Origin: Epichloe hybrida
Lineage: Eukaryota; Ascomycota; Sordariomycetes; Hypocreales; Clavicipitaceae
NCBI GenBank assembly: GCA_019022495.1
Contig: JAFEKR010000046.1
Span: 1-64,000, forward strand
Length of the DNA: 64,000 nucleotides
Direction: 5' to 3'
In this document: positions 12,051 to 23,893 of the stretch, piece by piece
Numbering within the stretch: position 1 is the first letter of the stretch
Layout: each line of letters begins with the position of its first letter
Notes under the pieces: model-generated
The model's database searches: none
Seen by the model: the letters and a program-made list of their open reading frames with translations, nothing else
Told to the model about the DNA's origin: nothing
Translations under genes and position numbers: made by a program

Positions 12051-13630
12051 ATGACGACTCCAATTTCTCCAGCCACGACCAAGATGTCCTCGCACGATGC
12101 TACGGGCTCGAGCCCGCATGCTGCCGATGCGGTCCCCGACTTTGACCCCAATACTGTGAGTGCAACAAGAGGTACTTGACAAGCAAAGGAGGATCCGACT
12201 AACTTTACTTTGCCAGACCGCTGGACTGCTCGCTGAGCGTCTCCAGGCATGGAAGCATGCTTGTGGCTATCTCGAGGATTACATCACTGCCGTGGAGAAA
12301 ACGCACGGCCGTCACGCCAAGGAGTATGAGAAGGTTTTGAAGGTATGCATGGCATGCTGAGTCCCGAGGCGAACAAGTCTCTGATTGTTCGACGACAGAC
12401 CATTTCCAACCCGCTTCGCGAGGGCCATCACTTCGACCAGACCCTTGGGGGCATTGCTGGATTCTTTGAGAACATGCGCTCCAACACCCAGGCTCAAATC
12501 AATACTAACCTCGAGACTGAGAAAAGCCTCAAAGGCTCCGTCTTGCCCATTCTCGAACGTCTTCACAAGGAGATCAAGCACAAGTCCAAGGAACTGCAGA
12601 GCGGTGCCCAAAGCAGTGCCAAAGAAGTCGAGAAACTACGCAACACGACGCAGAAGCAGATTGAGCTCCTCGGCCAACAGACTGCGTCTTATGATTCTGC
12701 CGGCGGAAAACTAAGCGCTGGCGACGACCCCTATGTTGTCCACAGAGGCGTCTTGCACCGCCTGAGCAATCAGGTTCTCGCCGAGAACAACCACCACAAC
12801 GACCTCGTTGCCGTTCAGAACAACTTCCAGACTTTCGAGGCCCATGTCATCGAAGTTTTCCAGCAGGCAGTCGAGGCGTTTGTCCAGCTCGCCGGTGGCC
12901 AGGCCGAGAAGACACGCGCCCTGTACCAGGACATGCTGGGTACGCTTCAGTGCGTTCCCATGAACTTTGAGTGGCAAAACTTCACGCACCGCAGCGCGGA
13001 CCGCCTGGCCAACCCCAATGACCCGCCTCGCTCTATTGAGTCGATCCAGTTCCCTAACATGGACCATGTCGCCACCAAGAAGGCTCCCTGGAGCGCAAAT
13101 CGCGAAACAAGCTGTCGTGGGGCTACTCGTCCGGCTATTACGTCGTCACCCCGTCCAAGTGGCTGCACGAGTTCAAAGACACTGATGATGTTCGCCACAA
13201 TCCCAAGCCTGAGCTCTCCATGTACCTCCCCGACGCCGTCATTGGCGCAACCAACACGGACAAGTTCCACGTCAAGGGCAAAGACAAGAGTGGTACCGTA
13301 AGCTCCAAGCTCACTGGCAGCACCGAGCTCTCCTTCAAGGCACACACCCCTGCCGATGCCCAGAAATGGTTCCAAGTCATCCAGCAAGTCTGCGGCGCCG
13401 TCGGCCCAGCCGAGCCAAACTCGCCGGCCGGTGAATCGCCCGGGTCATCATCTCCCCTGGTGGCTCAGGGCACTGAGAATGATGAAAAGCTCCACGTGAG
13501 CCCTCCCACGCCATCTCCCGCGGGGAAGACGACGGTGGTGGGCATCCATCCAGCCCAAGAGGCTGGCGTGATTGGCGGTGAAGCAGCCGCGGCTCCCGTG
13601 ACGAGCGAGAAGAAGCTTGCGCCGGTATAG
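12051..13630 (+). CDS. BAR/PH-domain protein, Slm1-like, with an apparent single-base frameshift
   Basis: This resembles fungal Slm1-type proteins, which bind plasma-membrane PI(4,5)P2 and act downstream of TORC2. Exons are 12051-12155, 12217-12342 and 12399-13630 with GT-AG introns. The N-terminal half is a predicted helical BAR-like region (LLAERLQAWKHACGYLEDYI, then long Lys/Glu/Gln-rich helices to about residue 300). The C-terminal part is a PH-like domain (LERKSRNKLSW, GYYVVTPSKWLHEFKD, LSMYLPDAVIG, AQKWFQVIQQV) followed by a Pro/Ser/Ala tail. The two halves lie in different frames: near 13076-13082 the sequence lacks one base relative to a continuous frame, and no plausible intron bridges the gap. 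It could be a sequencing error or a genuine truncation after about 303 residues. Orthology to Slm1 rather than another BAR/PH family is moderately certain. Confidence 0.75.
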
Positions 13631-13875
13631 TTGAGGCGGGCACTAGGCAGGAGAGAGTGCAGAAGGGATGGATGAATGAATATGCAGGGGTGGGAGCAAA
13701 TAGCAGGCGGGCCACATCACTTGTCGAAATTGTCATATTGCTAATGTTTGGGCTTACACTGGAATAGCCTTTTCTTATTCTTTTTTCTGCTAATTTTATA
13801 CATGGGCGTTTCAAACTCGTTATATCACGTGCATTACTGTTCTGTATCACACAAACTCTGGCGTGCATCAAAGGC

Positions 13876-14358
13876 TTACAGCACCCCAATGTTTCTCGCA
13901 CAGGATTTCTTGCACACAAGATAATCATGGCACTTGGACACATAATCAAGCAGCGCTGCCTGATTTCCGTCGGGCTGCTTGAAGACGTCCTTGTCTCGGA
14001 TGTTCGCTCTGGACGGGTCGTCGAGCTTCCAAACCCCCTCCTCCCCCCCAGAGAATGATGCAAAGGGAAGAAGGACCTGACTGATGGGAGGGCGGCGGAA
14101 ATAAATGGCATGTCGTGACGCCGAGAAAGGCGGACCAGGCGCGGGCCAACGAGCCGGTTCATCCCTCAGTGCATGCATGTACAACGTGGCCAGGCAAGGG
14201 AAGGGAAGCACGAGGTGAGATTCACATTCGGATTCAGCTAGCTTCTTCCACGGGGTGTGCTCGGCGGAGGCGTTCTTCGGGACGCGCATTGTGCACGAGG
14301 TCCAGATGGATATTACAGTGGGTCTCAGGTAATGGTAATTCCAAGCAGCGAGCATCAT
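13876..14358 (-). CDS. Hypothetical ORF, 160 codons
   Basis: I do not recognise this protein. The C-terminal third (WKLDDPSRANIRDKDVF, then LLDYVSKCHDYLVCKKSCA) looks like a real folded segment with four cysteines, while the N-terminal part is less convincing and may include an intron or be non-coding. It would converge on the BAR/PH gene, with about 245 bp between stop codons. There is no start context or domain evidence to decide. It may be an exon of a longer gene or a chance ORF. Confidence 0.3.
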   Translation of the reverse strand: MMLAAWNYHYLRPTVISIWTSCTMRVPKNASAEHTPWKKLAESECESHLVLPFPCLATLYMHALRDEPARWPAPGPPFSASRHAIYFRRPPISQVLLPFASFSGGEEGVWKLDDPSRANIRDKDVFKQPDGNQAALLDYVSKCHDYLVCKKSCARNIGVL

Positions 14359-15393
14359 AGCACGCTGTGGCGTAGAAATTCTACGGTAATTCTTGCTACG
14401 AGTTGCTCGGAATTACCTGGACCTACGGATTACGGTCACATGCGAATGTAAATCGTCTATGGTCATAGACGATAATCTGCCGTCGGGCAACAGTATCTTG
14501 TAGCGAAAAAGATTCTGCAGAAGTGGTTACACACGATGGTCTACATGGCCAACGTGGTCAAAGTCGTCATGTAAACCACTCGGGTCAGAAACCGTGAGGT
14601 CCGTGGGATCGGCAATCCGGCATCATCATGCGTGGCTGCGGAAGCATGTTGGCTGCGTCAGGAATAATCTTTACAACAAGAGAATTTCTTCTTTGAATTG
14701 ATAATTTACTCGTTCCATCATTGGCTGGTACCTATCCTGCCAAGAGGGGGTATCTATCTATGTATACACACAAGATTCTGGTTGAAAGCGCTCCTTAAAT
14801 TTTCCCACAAAGCTTCATGAAAAACCTGGGAGCTGTTGACTCAGCCTATCACATTTGCGACTACACAACAAATGCCGTGGCTAGTGTATGCCATGATTGT
14901 CCCGGTACTGGATTGCCGATCGGTTTCACAAGGGTGTCTGTCATATGAAGTCAGATTGAAACATTTGTTGCACAAGAATTATAGGCGGTATGCCAAAATC
15001 CGAGGTCGTACACGGCCCAAAAATATGATTGAGAGATGAAATGCCACTCCCGAGACATGGCCGGCCTCGGAACGCCGCCAACTCAAAGCAGTGAGTGAAG
15101 TCGATGGAGCGGCTCGTTCAGAATCGTGCCCGTCTCCATCTCCGAGCGACGCCGCGCAGTAAAGTCACAAATGAAAGCAAAAATCGCTAAGCTTGGCAGC
15201 TTCCAAATATGTTTTGGTCAAAAGAGAAACAGCAAGGCCGAGTGGATGAGCCAATAAAAAAAATCACTAGTCGTAAATTCGTAATCCTCTGGTGAAAGAA
15301 GCCATGCATGGTCAGGCCCGGCGCAAGACAGCACAATTTGGCCAACAACCCGCCAAAAGCAACCCAAAGCCGTGGTATGCAAGCAATGACGGG
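14359..15393. other. Intergenic region with no recognised feature
   Basis: About 1 kb. It includes a cctacggattacggtcac word at 14421, an imperfect inverted repeat around cgtctatggtcatagacg near 14453-14471, and AT-rich stretches. No ORF here has recognisable protein features. Confidence 0.55.
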
Positions 15394-16271
15394 TTACATG
15401 ATCACGCAGCATCCACAGCCAGCCTTCTGTTTCTCCATCTCCGGTCCCAGTTCGGTCGTTGGTTCGGCAGTTTGCGATTGGGCAGTGATTGGTGGAATGG
15501 GGGTTTTCGGGCTGGTTATAGGAGTTATTGGGCTCATCGGACTGACGGGAGGTCTGTCCGAGATCTTCGGCATCGTCGAGTATGAGCTTTGTTTGGGACT
15601 TTTCGCGCTACCAGGTTTCAAGGGCCACTCTCCAATTTGCTCTGGATCTTCGTCTTCGTGGGTTACAGGTTCTGGTTCCTGCGGCTGCGGCTGTGGCTGT
15701 GGCTGCGGAAACTCGTGATCGTTCAGAGGTCGAAAATCTTTGTCGTACGCATCGCCGAACCTCCCTTCCTTTCTCCACTGCTCTTGGCGCAAGCGTTTGG
15801 CTACAGTGGGCAGCAGCTGCTGATCGGGAGGCAATCGCGGATCCGGCTTGTAAGAGTCGAAGACCCAGGGCGGGTCCCCCTCTGGTTGATGGCTGAAAGC
15901 GACCGGCTCCCCAGATCGAGTCGCGGGACGATTGGCGTCTTTGCTAGGTCCCGATCTCGTTTTCGGTCTACCATTGGCGGTGCTGCTTTTTGACGCGGCA
16001 GACGCCTTGCGTGGCGTGGTCTTCTTCGGAGACATGTCCGTGACCGATCGTTTGGCTGCCAACGCACGACTGCTGCTGTTCGCTGTCTCCAGTTCTTTGG
16101 TAGAGGCACTGGCACTTCGGGAGCGGGTCTTGGTATAAGCAAAGTTCTGAGTAAAACTGAGTAAAAGACTTGGGACAGACAGAAGCAGCAATGAATGGCC
16201 TGGCAATTTCTTCCTATCAAGACCGTCGTTGTGGAAATTTCAAGAGCGCAGCCGTACTTCGGATTTGGCAT
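15394..16271 (-). CDS. CAAX-box (prenylated) protein, probably TeaR-like cell-end receptor
   Basis: The product ends in GCGCCVIM, a CAAX box whose final Met favours farnesylation, with an adjacent Cys for palmitoylation, so a membrane-anchored protein is expected. A conserved core, WVFDSYKPDPRLPPDQQLLP followed by TVAKRLRQEQW, sits between Ser/Lys-rich and Pro/Gln-rich disordered regions. It recalls the fungal TeaA receptor TeaR (Mod5-like), which anchors the cell-end marker TeaA at hyphal tips; I hold that identity at about 50 percent. Preferred model: exon 1 16258-16271, GT-AG intron 16157-16257, exon 2 15394-16156, 258 aa with N-terminus MPNPNFTQNF. The alternative is a single exon from an ATG at 16206, giving a hydrophobic N-terminus that reads like translated intron. 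Confidence 0.65.
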
Positions 16272-16669
16272 CTTGATCGCCGTCGCATAAACACATGATC
16301 CGTACTTGGTCCCCGCCCCCGCGGCAACATCGAAAGGCGTCCTGTAGACTTTGATATCGACATCTAGTTGAAGTGGTTACATTGAGATCAATATCTGCAT
16401 CATACTTACAAGGACGACCTATCATTATGTGCTGGCGAGATCCCAATTGTAATGAAATTAGGAATACCTCTCAAGGACGAAGAACAGACAGATAGGCTGC
16501 ACAAATGTCCGACTTGTGTGCTTGAAGAGAGACAGGGTATCCCTAAGGAAATGAAGACAGGTCTGTTCTTTATCTGAAACCGATTGTTTTTGTCAACATC
16601 TAACCAAAAATGCCTTAAATGCCTGTTAATATGGGACTTAGCACCTGGCTATTTGTCAATGCAGTCCCG
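16272..16669. other. Intergenic spacer
   Basis: About 400 bp between the CAAX protein start and the zinc-finger gene remnant, with no ORF of note. It includes a gatccgtacttgg word at 16297. Confidence 0.5.
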
Positions 16670-17615
16670 TCAGTCGTTGCATCTGGCCGGCCCGTGCTGT
16701 TCGGGTCTTCCTCCCCTCGCCTTCTTTGATAGTCGCTTGGGCCTGCAATGCTCATCGTCGGTCTGATTGAACTTCCGCTTTGTCCTATTCCTTTTAAAGT
16801 GTTTTGTCAAGTTGGCTTTCCGGGCTTTCTCCGAAAACAGTTCTTGGCGATTTGCTTCTATCCCAGATAGCCTTCTGCAGGCCATGTATATCTGCCAGGT
16901 GATAGCGAAGTCCCATTTCATCTTGGAATCGCTCTTGGCATATTGGATGAGCACAGGAGTACTCCTGTAGAACTTTGAGATGCTCTTCAATATGAGTTCT
17001 TAGCTCATTGCTTCGCTTCCAATACCTTATACGCTTAGGAGACTCTCGGGATTGGTCTCCCAAGCAAAAAGGGCAATGGCCCGGCCGGATCAGCGTATGG
17101 CAATATGTGACGATTTCGCACCGTCTGGTAGAGATATTTGCCAAGTGAATGTCGCAATAGTCTGCCCACTCATCAAGAGAATAGAACTCGAAACATTCAT
17201 AGCAATATTGTAGTTCGCATTCCTTCCGGCTGAGGGCATGACAGAGCTCCTTTCGTCGGCAATTCTGGATGTTTCGGCCTCTTTTTATTTTCAATCATTT
17301 CCTCCTTCACAAGTGACTTCGAAATCCACTAATCGCCCTGTTAGTCCCATTTTCTTCCCATCCTAGAGGCGAGTGTCACGTACTTTGTAGACATGCTCTG
17401 TGTCTTTTCGGTCAAAAGAGAACTTAGTAACACGTGCGAATCCGGCGAAAAACCTCTTAGCGAAATTCTTCACCAATGACATCATCAGCCGGACAGTCAG
17501 CATCCCATTCCGTTGGTGGAGTAGATGTAAAATCGTAGGAAGTCTTTCACTGTAGCAAGGTCCGGGGTAGGCTGTCCCTCCTGCAAGCATTCTTTTTCAC
17601 CTATTTTGTCATCTT
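16670..17615 (-). pseudogene. Remnant of a C2H2-type zinc-finger gene
   Basis: Three minus-strand pieces in different frames look like parts of one decayed gene. The middle piece (16794-17294) has CPFCLGDQ, then NELRTHIEEHL, and then CAHPIC with YHLADIHG: two Cys2His2-like fingers of a kind seen at the C-terminus of fungal proteins that often also have a FluG-like domain. The upstream piece (17363-17590) includes LPTILHLLHQRNGMLTVRL and breaks at stop codons. The downstream piece (16670-16990) ends with KRKFNQTDDEHCRPKRLSKK, a typical basic tail. Stops and frame changes interrupt the parts and I cannot build a clean intron model. It could instead be a diverged live gene with unusual introns. 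Confidence 0.5.
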
Positions 17616-18547
17616 CGGATACCCATCTTAGACATTTAGCATGAAAACGCCATAAAACGCGTTATGTGCTTTCCGTGATCGCAGCAATCATATGGGACAC
17701 AGAATAACGGGTAAGTAAAGAAGGAGGAGGTGAGACTTTCACGGGGTACATTGAGAGGACAGGGAGAGACGAAGGGTTTTCTTAACAACCAAGCACCGTA
17801 GGCAGCAGTAGGCCAAATTCTCACTGTCACAGTGACCTTTTACATCTCGCCAATGCATCCTGTATCCACTGATGTGGGATACTAAAAAGAAACGGCGACA
17901 GAATCGAGTAGGGGTGGGTGAGCGTAGGCCCGAAGGGTGAGTATAAAGGATGAGGGTGAGCGAATCACCTTGTCCAGTAGATTCACCTACCTAGGTAGGT
18001 AGTGAACCAAACAAATAAATAAAATCTTTGTTTCTTTGTCCCAAGCCCAAGTTGGAGCCTAATCTGCACGCTCGTATTGTAAGATGAGTAGAAAAGACAA
18101 ACCGGCGCCAGATCATGACAAAGTAGGAAAAAAGAGAACGAACAAGAAACCTATTTCTTGCTCTACTTTTGATATATATTCGCCTTGCCTGCACGCCCAG
18201 CGAGCCAGTTTTTCACGTCCACATGGGTATTTTTTGTTCTATATTCTTTCTGAAAAGCCCAAACCATATCCATGTCAGATTTATGATATCCCATATAACA
18301 CTTTCTGATAAAGTGGCTTTTGTTTTGAAATGAGGTCATGTAGTGAAGTTGTTGTATTTTCGAGTGCTAGGAAGACGCTTGGTTCATCTGCCATATATGG
18401 ACAAACGGAAGAGGAAACCAGGCGGAGGAGCAGCATGTAAATGTGACGAGAGAAATCTATGGACAATGTTCGCTTTTTGATTGTTGCTTTTTCTCTAGAG
18501 GAAGAGAACTGAGAATATGGGACCACTGGACGGCGTGAAGGAGGCTT
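17616..18547. other. Intergenic region before bfr1 3' end
   Basis: About 0.9 kb, moderately AT-rich, including a cctacctaggtaggtag palindromic stretch near 17986-18002 and the expected bfr1 3' untranslated region on the right. No supported gene. Confidence 0.5.
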
Positions 18548-20342
18548 CTATGACTCTTGCTTGTTGTTGAGGGAGGCGTCCTTGACACCCTCGGTGACTT
18601 CGGCAACCTTGTCGCCGTTAGTGCCGTTGGTTTCGGCCTTCTCGAGCTCCTTCTTGGCTTTCTCGATGTTCTGCGCATACATTTTAGTGGCCTGATGTTA
18701 TAAAATGTTTTTTTTTTGGGCAAAGGCTTTGCATGTTTCCATGTCGCATATGTTCCTTCTTTGAAAAGGAGAGGGGGGGAGGGGGCAAATGACTTACGCG
18801 CTGGGTCTGAGCCTCCTGGTCATTCTTCCAGTGGTCAAGCTTGGCCTTGACCTTTTCAATAACGGCAGGGACATCGGCGCTGCTCATGGGGGGGTCGATG
18901 CCAATGAAGGCGCAATCCTGGACCACAGCAGGAGGGCAGCTGAAGAACTTGGATGATGAAGCGCTGGCGCCGCTCTTCTTGCCCTTCTTGCCCTTCTTCA
19001 CGGCAGGGGCGTACTCCTCTTCTCGCTCCTCCTTGCGGACGAGCTTGGTGCCCTTGAGAGCAGCGTCGTCGACTGTACGCTGGGCCTGGGCACTTAGACC
19101 AGTGTCGGCCATGAGGGGGCTCTTCTCGACCTTGTGTGTGGGGTCAAGGAACTGGAGGAGGCTGTTGGCACGCCGAATTTCCTCATAGTAAGCCGGGTCG
19201 CTGGCCTCGGCCAGCTTCTTCTCGGCATCAGCCTTCTTCCTCTCCTGGTTGTAGGCTTCTTGTTCGGCTTGACGGCGAGCCTTGGCCTTTTCCTTGGCCT
19301 CGCGCTCATAGGCCTGGAAAGCCTTCTTCTGACCGTAGTAGTCGTCCTTGAGCTTGCGGATGGCGGCGAACTTCTCCTGATTCTCAGCCTGCAGCTTGGA
19401 GCGCTCGTCGCGAAGGCTTGAGATGCCCTTGTAGGCCTCGTCCTGCTCGGCTTTGATGGCATCGAGCTCGGCCTGAATCTTGTTAAACTTGTCAGACAGG
19501 GCCTTTTGCTCCGGGTCCTCCAAGGTGTCCTTGATCTCCTTGATCTTGGCGCGGAGCTCGTCAATTTGCTTCTGCGAGTCGTCAAACTGGCCAAAGTTCT
19601 TGCGGATCTTGCGCAGACTGGAGATGTCAGCCAGCGCCTTCTTCTCGTCAACGAGCTTCATGGTGCCCAAGTTGACCTGCTTTTCGAGCTCTGCAATCTG
19701 GCGGTCGACATCCTCGACGCTCTTGAAAGAGATCTTGGCCTTGGCCGTCTTCTGCTCGGCAATGCGGCTGCGGACCTGCTCGTCGAGACGCTTGATCTGG
19801 TCGAGTTTTCCGTTACGAGCGTTCTTGCCCCCGGCCTGCTTCTGACGGATCTCGCTGACCTGAGCAATGAGTTCCTGGCGTCGCTTTTGGGAAGGGTTGG
19901 GCTGGTCCTTGTTCTTGTTGGGCATGGCGATGTCGATCTTGGCCTTGATGGCGTTCTGTTCGGTGAAGCATATATATGTAATGGTTAGTCATTGTGATTT
20001 GCAAAAATGGATTATCGCATTTTGCATATTGAATGAGCCAAGAACCCCTTTTGACAGCTCTTCCTCACGACCGGCTTACCAACGTCGGTAAATGAGAATA
20101 GAAAGAAGAGCATCAGCCTGTCGCAACTGGAAGAGATTGCCCATGCTCCGGCCCATACCAGTCATGACCGGGTAAAAAAATGAAGAGCATAATTCCAAAC
20201 GTACCAATCGATCCATGGAAGCCTTGTGATCCTTCTCAGCCTTGGCGAGAGCCTCATTGAAGGCCTTCTCGTCAGGACGGGTAGGTCGGGCATTCAGAGC
20301 GTCGGCCGCAGGGGCCTTGGCGGATGCAGCAGTCTCAGCCAT
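18548..20342 (-). CDS. bfr1: Bfr1-type mRNP/nuclear segregation protein
   Basis: Bfr1 is a coiled-coil protein associated with polysomes and ER-bound mRNPs in yeast, where it affects secretion and ploidy. Three exons: 20205-20342 (46 codons), 18798-19955 (386 codons) and 18548-18691 (48 codons including stop), joined through GT-AG introns of 249 and 106 nt to give 479 aa, close to the family size. Nearly the whole chain is charged heptad-like coiled coil (QIKRLDEQVRSRIAEQKTAK, KQIDELRAKIKEIKDTLED, EKAKARRQAEQEAYNQERKK). The C-terminal part has a Lys/Gly patch (KKGKKGKKSG), the FIGIDPP motif, then LDHWKNDQEAQTQR. The start codon is the only ATG consistent with exon 1 (MAETAASAKAP). Its upstream region borders Copia remnants that begin about 0.6 kb away. 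Confidence 0.93.
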
Positions 20343-20919
20343 TGTGCTTGTCAAACGGAGGAAGTTGCCAAGAGAGATCACGATGTGAAGCCGGGTCGAG
20401 GGACAAGTCCTCGCAATCAATGGACGGCGAAGAAGATGGACTGGAGGATCTTGAGGCAGCTACAAGTTGGGGGAATTGGTGGCGGGGTGGATAATCAGGG
20501 GAGCGTCGTGGCCAAAAAAAAGTGTGGCCCTGGTTGGTTCGTGGTGCTGTCTGGCTGTCTGGCTGTCTGTCTTCTTTGGGTGGCCCAGCTCGGCCCAGTC
20601 AGCCAGCTTGCACCCAGCTTGGCCCAGAGCTCCTACATATGTAAAGCTCCTTCCATCCATGCTACGTGTTCCGTGTTCCACATCATGTGAATATGTGTGT
20701 CACTGTGTCTACATGTGTGTGTAATCTAGATCGTTGCGTCGCCTGACGTTGTCTTCACATCCACACCTCGTTTTTTCGTTTTTTCAGTCTCCGTAGCCCG
20801 CAGTCCGTAGTATGATAATTCATCCATGGAGAAGAATATTCAGAGAACGAAGGAAAAGCAACTCCGCGCCACGTGCGGTGGTGGGGTTGGTTGACTTTTC
20901 GCTGCCTTTATAATCTAAG
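20343..20919. other. bfr1 upstream region
   Basis: A GC-balanced stretch with tggctgtctggctgtctgtc and ggcccagctcggcccag short repeats, and ctccgtagcccgcagtccgtagta at 20790. It probably holds the bfr1 promoter. The AT-rich transposon remnants start sharply after it, near 20915-20925. Confidence 0.5.
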
Positions 20920-21856
20920 GTAATATTATACACTATAGCTTTACTAAGAGCAAAAGAGTCATGAGAAGTGTGCTTACCTCTAAGATCTATGGCATGGTTG
21001 CTAGTGCTAATATAGCTTATGTGGTCTTGATAACGCTTGGGTTAATCACCTATTAATTAAACCTCCCTATAATTCCTATTATTATCTATACTAATTTATA
21101 CTCTTTATATAAATACCTTATTAAGCTTAGTACTATAAAGGAGAAGCGTCTTATAATTAATATTATGGCCCTTCGTTAATTATACGAGCGATAAGAGATC
21201 TGCGAGATTAGATAAATTAATAGGAATAATAACCTTGCTAATGTATTTACAAAGGCATTGCTAAACAAGGCATTTAAGAGGTTTATTACGAGCAATAAGG
21301 TAACTATTAGGATAGAAGGGTAGGTTACACGATTATAATGTTTATGTTAATCTAACGAGATTAAAGGTATTAAGAATTAAGCTTACTTATCCTTGTATAG
21401 GCTTATAGATTGGATTTTATTGTTTATTATACCCCTTCCCCTTACCCTTTTCTTATAATGTTATTTGCAATCATTTGATTTTATTTATTCCTTAATTTCT
21501 ATTTACTTCTCTTATTAATATTATGCGTTAATAATTATATTAAAAAGAGAGAGTTTCTAGTGTTAGAATAAGCATAATATTAATAAGGGTACGCGCCTCT
21601 AATTAGGTAGGCGCGTTATATCGCGGACCCACATGTCTAGCCTAACCGCGCCGCGATCGGAGTTAGTATATGTGGCCTCTTCGCTAGTGACCCTAATTAA
21701 GGCCCCTTTTCCTATAATAAATAGCGTACCCTCTTTGCTTCTATTTAATCCCTCTTTTGCTTGCTTAGATAGACTAGAATATATGATGATTACGTGCACT
21801 TTAGTCCACCCCGAAAACCCTACGCGTAGGTTAATGGTATCCTGTAGATACCAACA
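20920..21856 (+). mobile_element. 3' fragment of a Copia retrotransposon with its LTR
   Basis: Read on the plus strand, 20920-21330 gives the decayed end of a Copia RNase H domain (SFTKSKRVMRSVLTSKIYG, then EKRLIINIMALR) similar to the 3' end of Copia-B (51940-52480) and Copia-C (46075-46590). After about 230 nt of AT-rich sequence an LTR-like block runs from tgttagaataagc at 21561 to gataccaaca at 21856 (296 bp, TG...CA). No 5' portion is present, so this is a truncated copy. Stop codons are mostly TAG/TAA in place of Gln or Trp codons, consistent with RIP. Confidence 0.75.
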
Positions 21857-23449
21857 ATAAGATACCTCTAGGCTATAGAGATAAATAAGCCTATCTAAAG
21901 CTTCTTAGAGTAGTTTATAGACTATAAAGAGCGCTTTTTCTATAAATAAAAGAGCTAATTAGCTAGCTAATTAGTAAAGGCTTTATATAAATCTTTAAAG
22001 ATATTTATATATTTATTAAAGATAGTCTAATTATTTTCTTTTATATAAATAACCTTATTACCTTATTTACTAAAGGGAAATTATATTTATATAATAAATT
22101 TTATAAAAAACTCTTTATAAAGTATAATATTAAGAATCTTAGAGAATTATAATAGTTCCTAGGTATTAATATTATTAGAGACTATACTAATAGGAAGGTA
22201 TAGCTTAATTAGAAGTTCTATTAGGATAAAGCTATTACTAAATTTAATATAAAGATTTCTTAATAAAGACCTATAGCCCTAATAACTACTATACTACTTA
22301 AACCTTTTAAAGAAAAGGTTAGTATATAAGATTTAAAAAGATATTAATCTCTAATTAAAACCTTACTATACCTAATAATAGTGTTAAGACCTAATATTGC
22401 TTTTATAGCTTTATAACTTTTATAATACCTTTAGAACCTAGGACTATAATATATAGAAGTAGCTAAAAGAGCCCTTAAGTATAGGTATATATAAGTAAAC
22501 CTAGTAATTAAATATAGTAGTAATAACCCTAAATTAGAAGTATATAGTAATACTTCCTTTACTAATAATATTATAATATAAAAAAGCTTATAAAGCTATA
22601 TTATAAAGCTCTTTAGAGAGCCTATACTTTTTAAGGTAAGTAAGTAAGCTACTATAATAACCTTATTAACTAAAGTAAAGCTCCTAGCACTTTCTTATTA
22701 TAGTAAAGAGCTTATAGCCTTTAGATAGCTATATTAAGAGGTTAGGCTATACCTAGAAGATAATACACTTAAAATTAAATATAATAATATATAAATAATC
22801 TATCTCCTTAAGGAAGAATTTATTAAGCTTATTATAAAGCTATAATATATAGATATTTATTACTACTAGCTTTATTAAGAGGTTATAAAAGAAACCTTTA
22901 ATATTACCTAGATTACTACTAAAGAGATAATTACTAATAGCCTTATAAAGCCTCTTATAAGGAACGCTTTTACTAGCTTCTATAAGGTATTAAGGCTTAT
23001 ATAACTACCCTCTAGTATACTTAGTAAAGAACCTAAAGAATAAGTATTATATAATAACCTTAAATTAGATAAGATTATAATAAATTAACTACTTTTTATA
23101 CTATAGAATTAATTTAAATATTATAGGATTAATTTAACTAATTTAATTAATTTAGATTTATTATAAGGAACCTTATATAAGATCCCCTAGGGGGGTGTGT
23201 TATACCTATAAGGGTATAATTAATCCCTATTATATAATAGTCTTACTACTTAACTAGCTAAGATAAGAGTCTACCTCTAGCTAGTTATTTTCTATAATCT
23301 CTATAACTATATAGTATGTTTTAGCACTATATTAGTACCTTACCTATAGTAAAGGTACTTAGGTATTTAAACTATAGTCCGCACCCTCTTACAGGGATAG
23401 ACAACTTAATAGAGGTGGTCACATCGAACCCTAGCTTCGCGGTCTAACA
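21857..23449 (+). mobile_element. Second Copia 3' fragment with polypurine tract and 3' LTR
   Basis: Heavily mutated plus-strand sequence decodes to the end of a Copia reverse transcriptase (FLGINIIRDYTNRKVQLNQ with stops ignored, near 22155-22220), the LLYL...RPNIAF region near 22365, and an RNase H end (SYYSKELIAFRQLYQEVRLY near 22700). A purine tract (ctaggggggtg, 23187-23197) precedes an LTR that starts tgttatacc at 23198 and ends gcggtctaaca at 23449 (252 bp). The domain order and style resemble Copia-A more than Copia-B/C, but the LTR is different. The 5' end is lost. Confidence 0.7.
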
Positions 23450-23893
23450 ATTATACATAACGCGTTTATGCCTCGGACGGAGTGGGGGGGCTCCATTGAT
23501 CTTGCCGCAGATTCCTAGTGGCAAAATGTGGGGGGGGGGGTATGGTGTAAACATGCAGTAGTGATTTTTTTAATCATGTAGTAGTAATTAGGCCCAAAAC
23601 AGAAGAGGTACACACGCCCGCAAATTTATAAGGGAAGTGACCTCCTGTAATTTATATATTCCACGTAATTTTATCAAATGTGCATCAAATGGGATGTGAT
23701 CCAGGCGCATTCACCAAGGTTCATTTCACACCCCATCAAGCTTAACCAATAGATCTGTAGTCGGCACCAAATTCCTTTGGCAGTCGCAAGGGAGCAATGC
23801 GCTGTTGAAGGTGAAGAGGGCAATCGATAGCATTATCTAAATTTTGAAAAACAACGCTAGACGCCGAAAACGAACTCCGGGCCTCCTCTATCC
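23450..23893. other. Spacer between Copia fragment and clp1
   Basis: Contains two G homopolymers (7 and 10 G, near 23485 and 23531) and the clp1 3' flank. The stretch at about 23590-23665 is weakly similar to 25694-25770 on the other side of clp1. No gene is seen. Confidence 0.5.
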
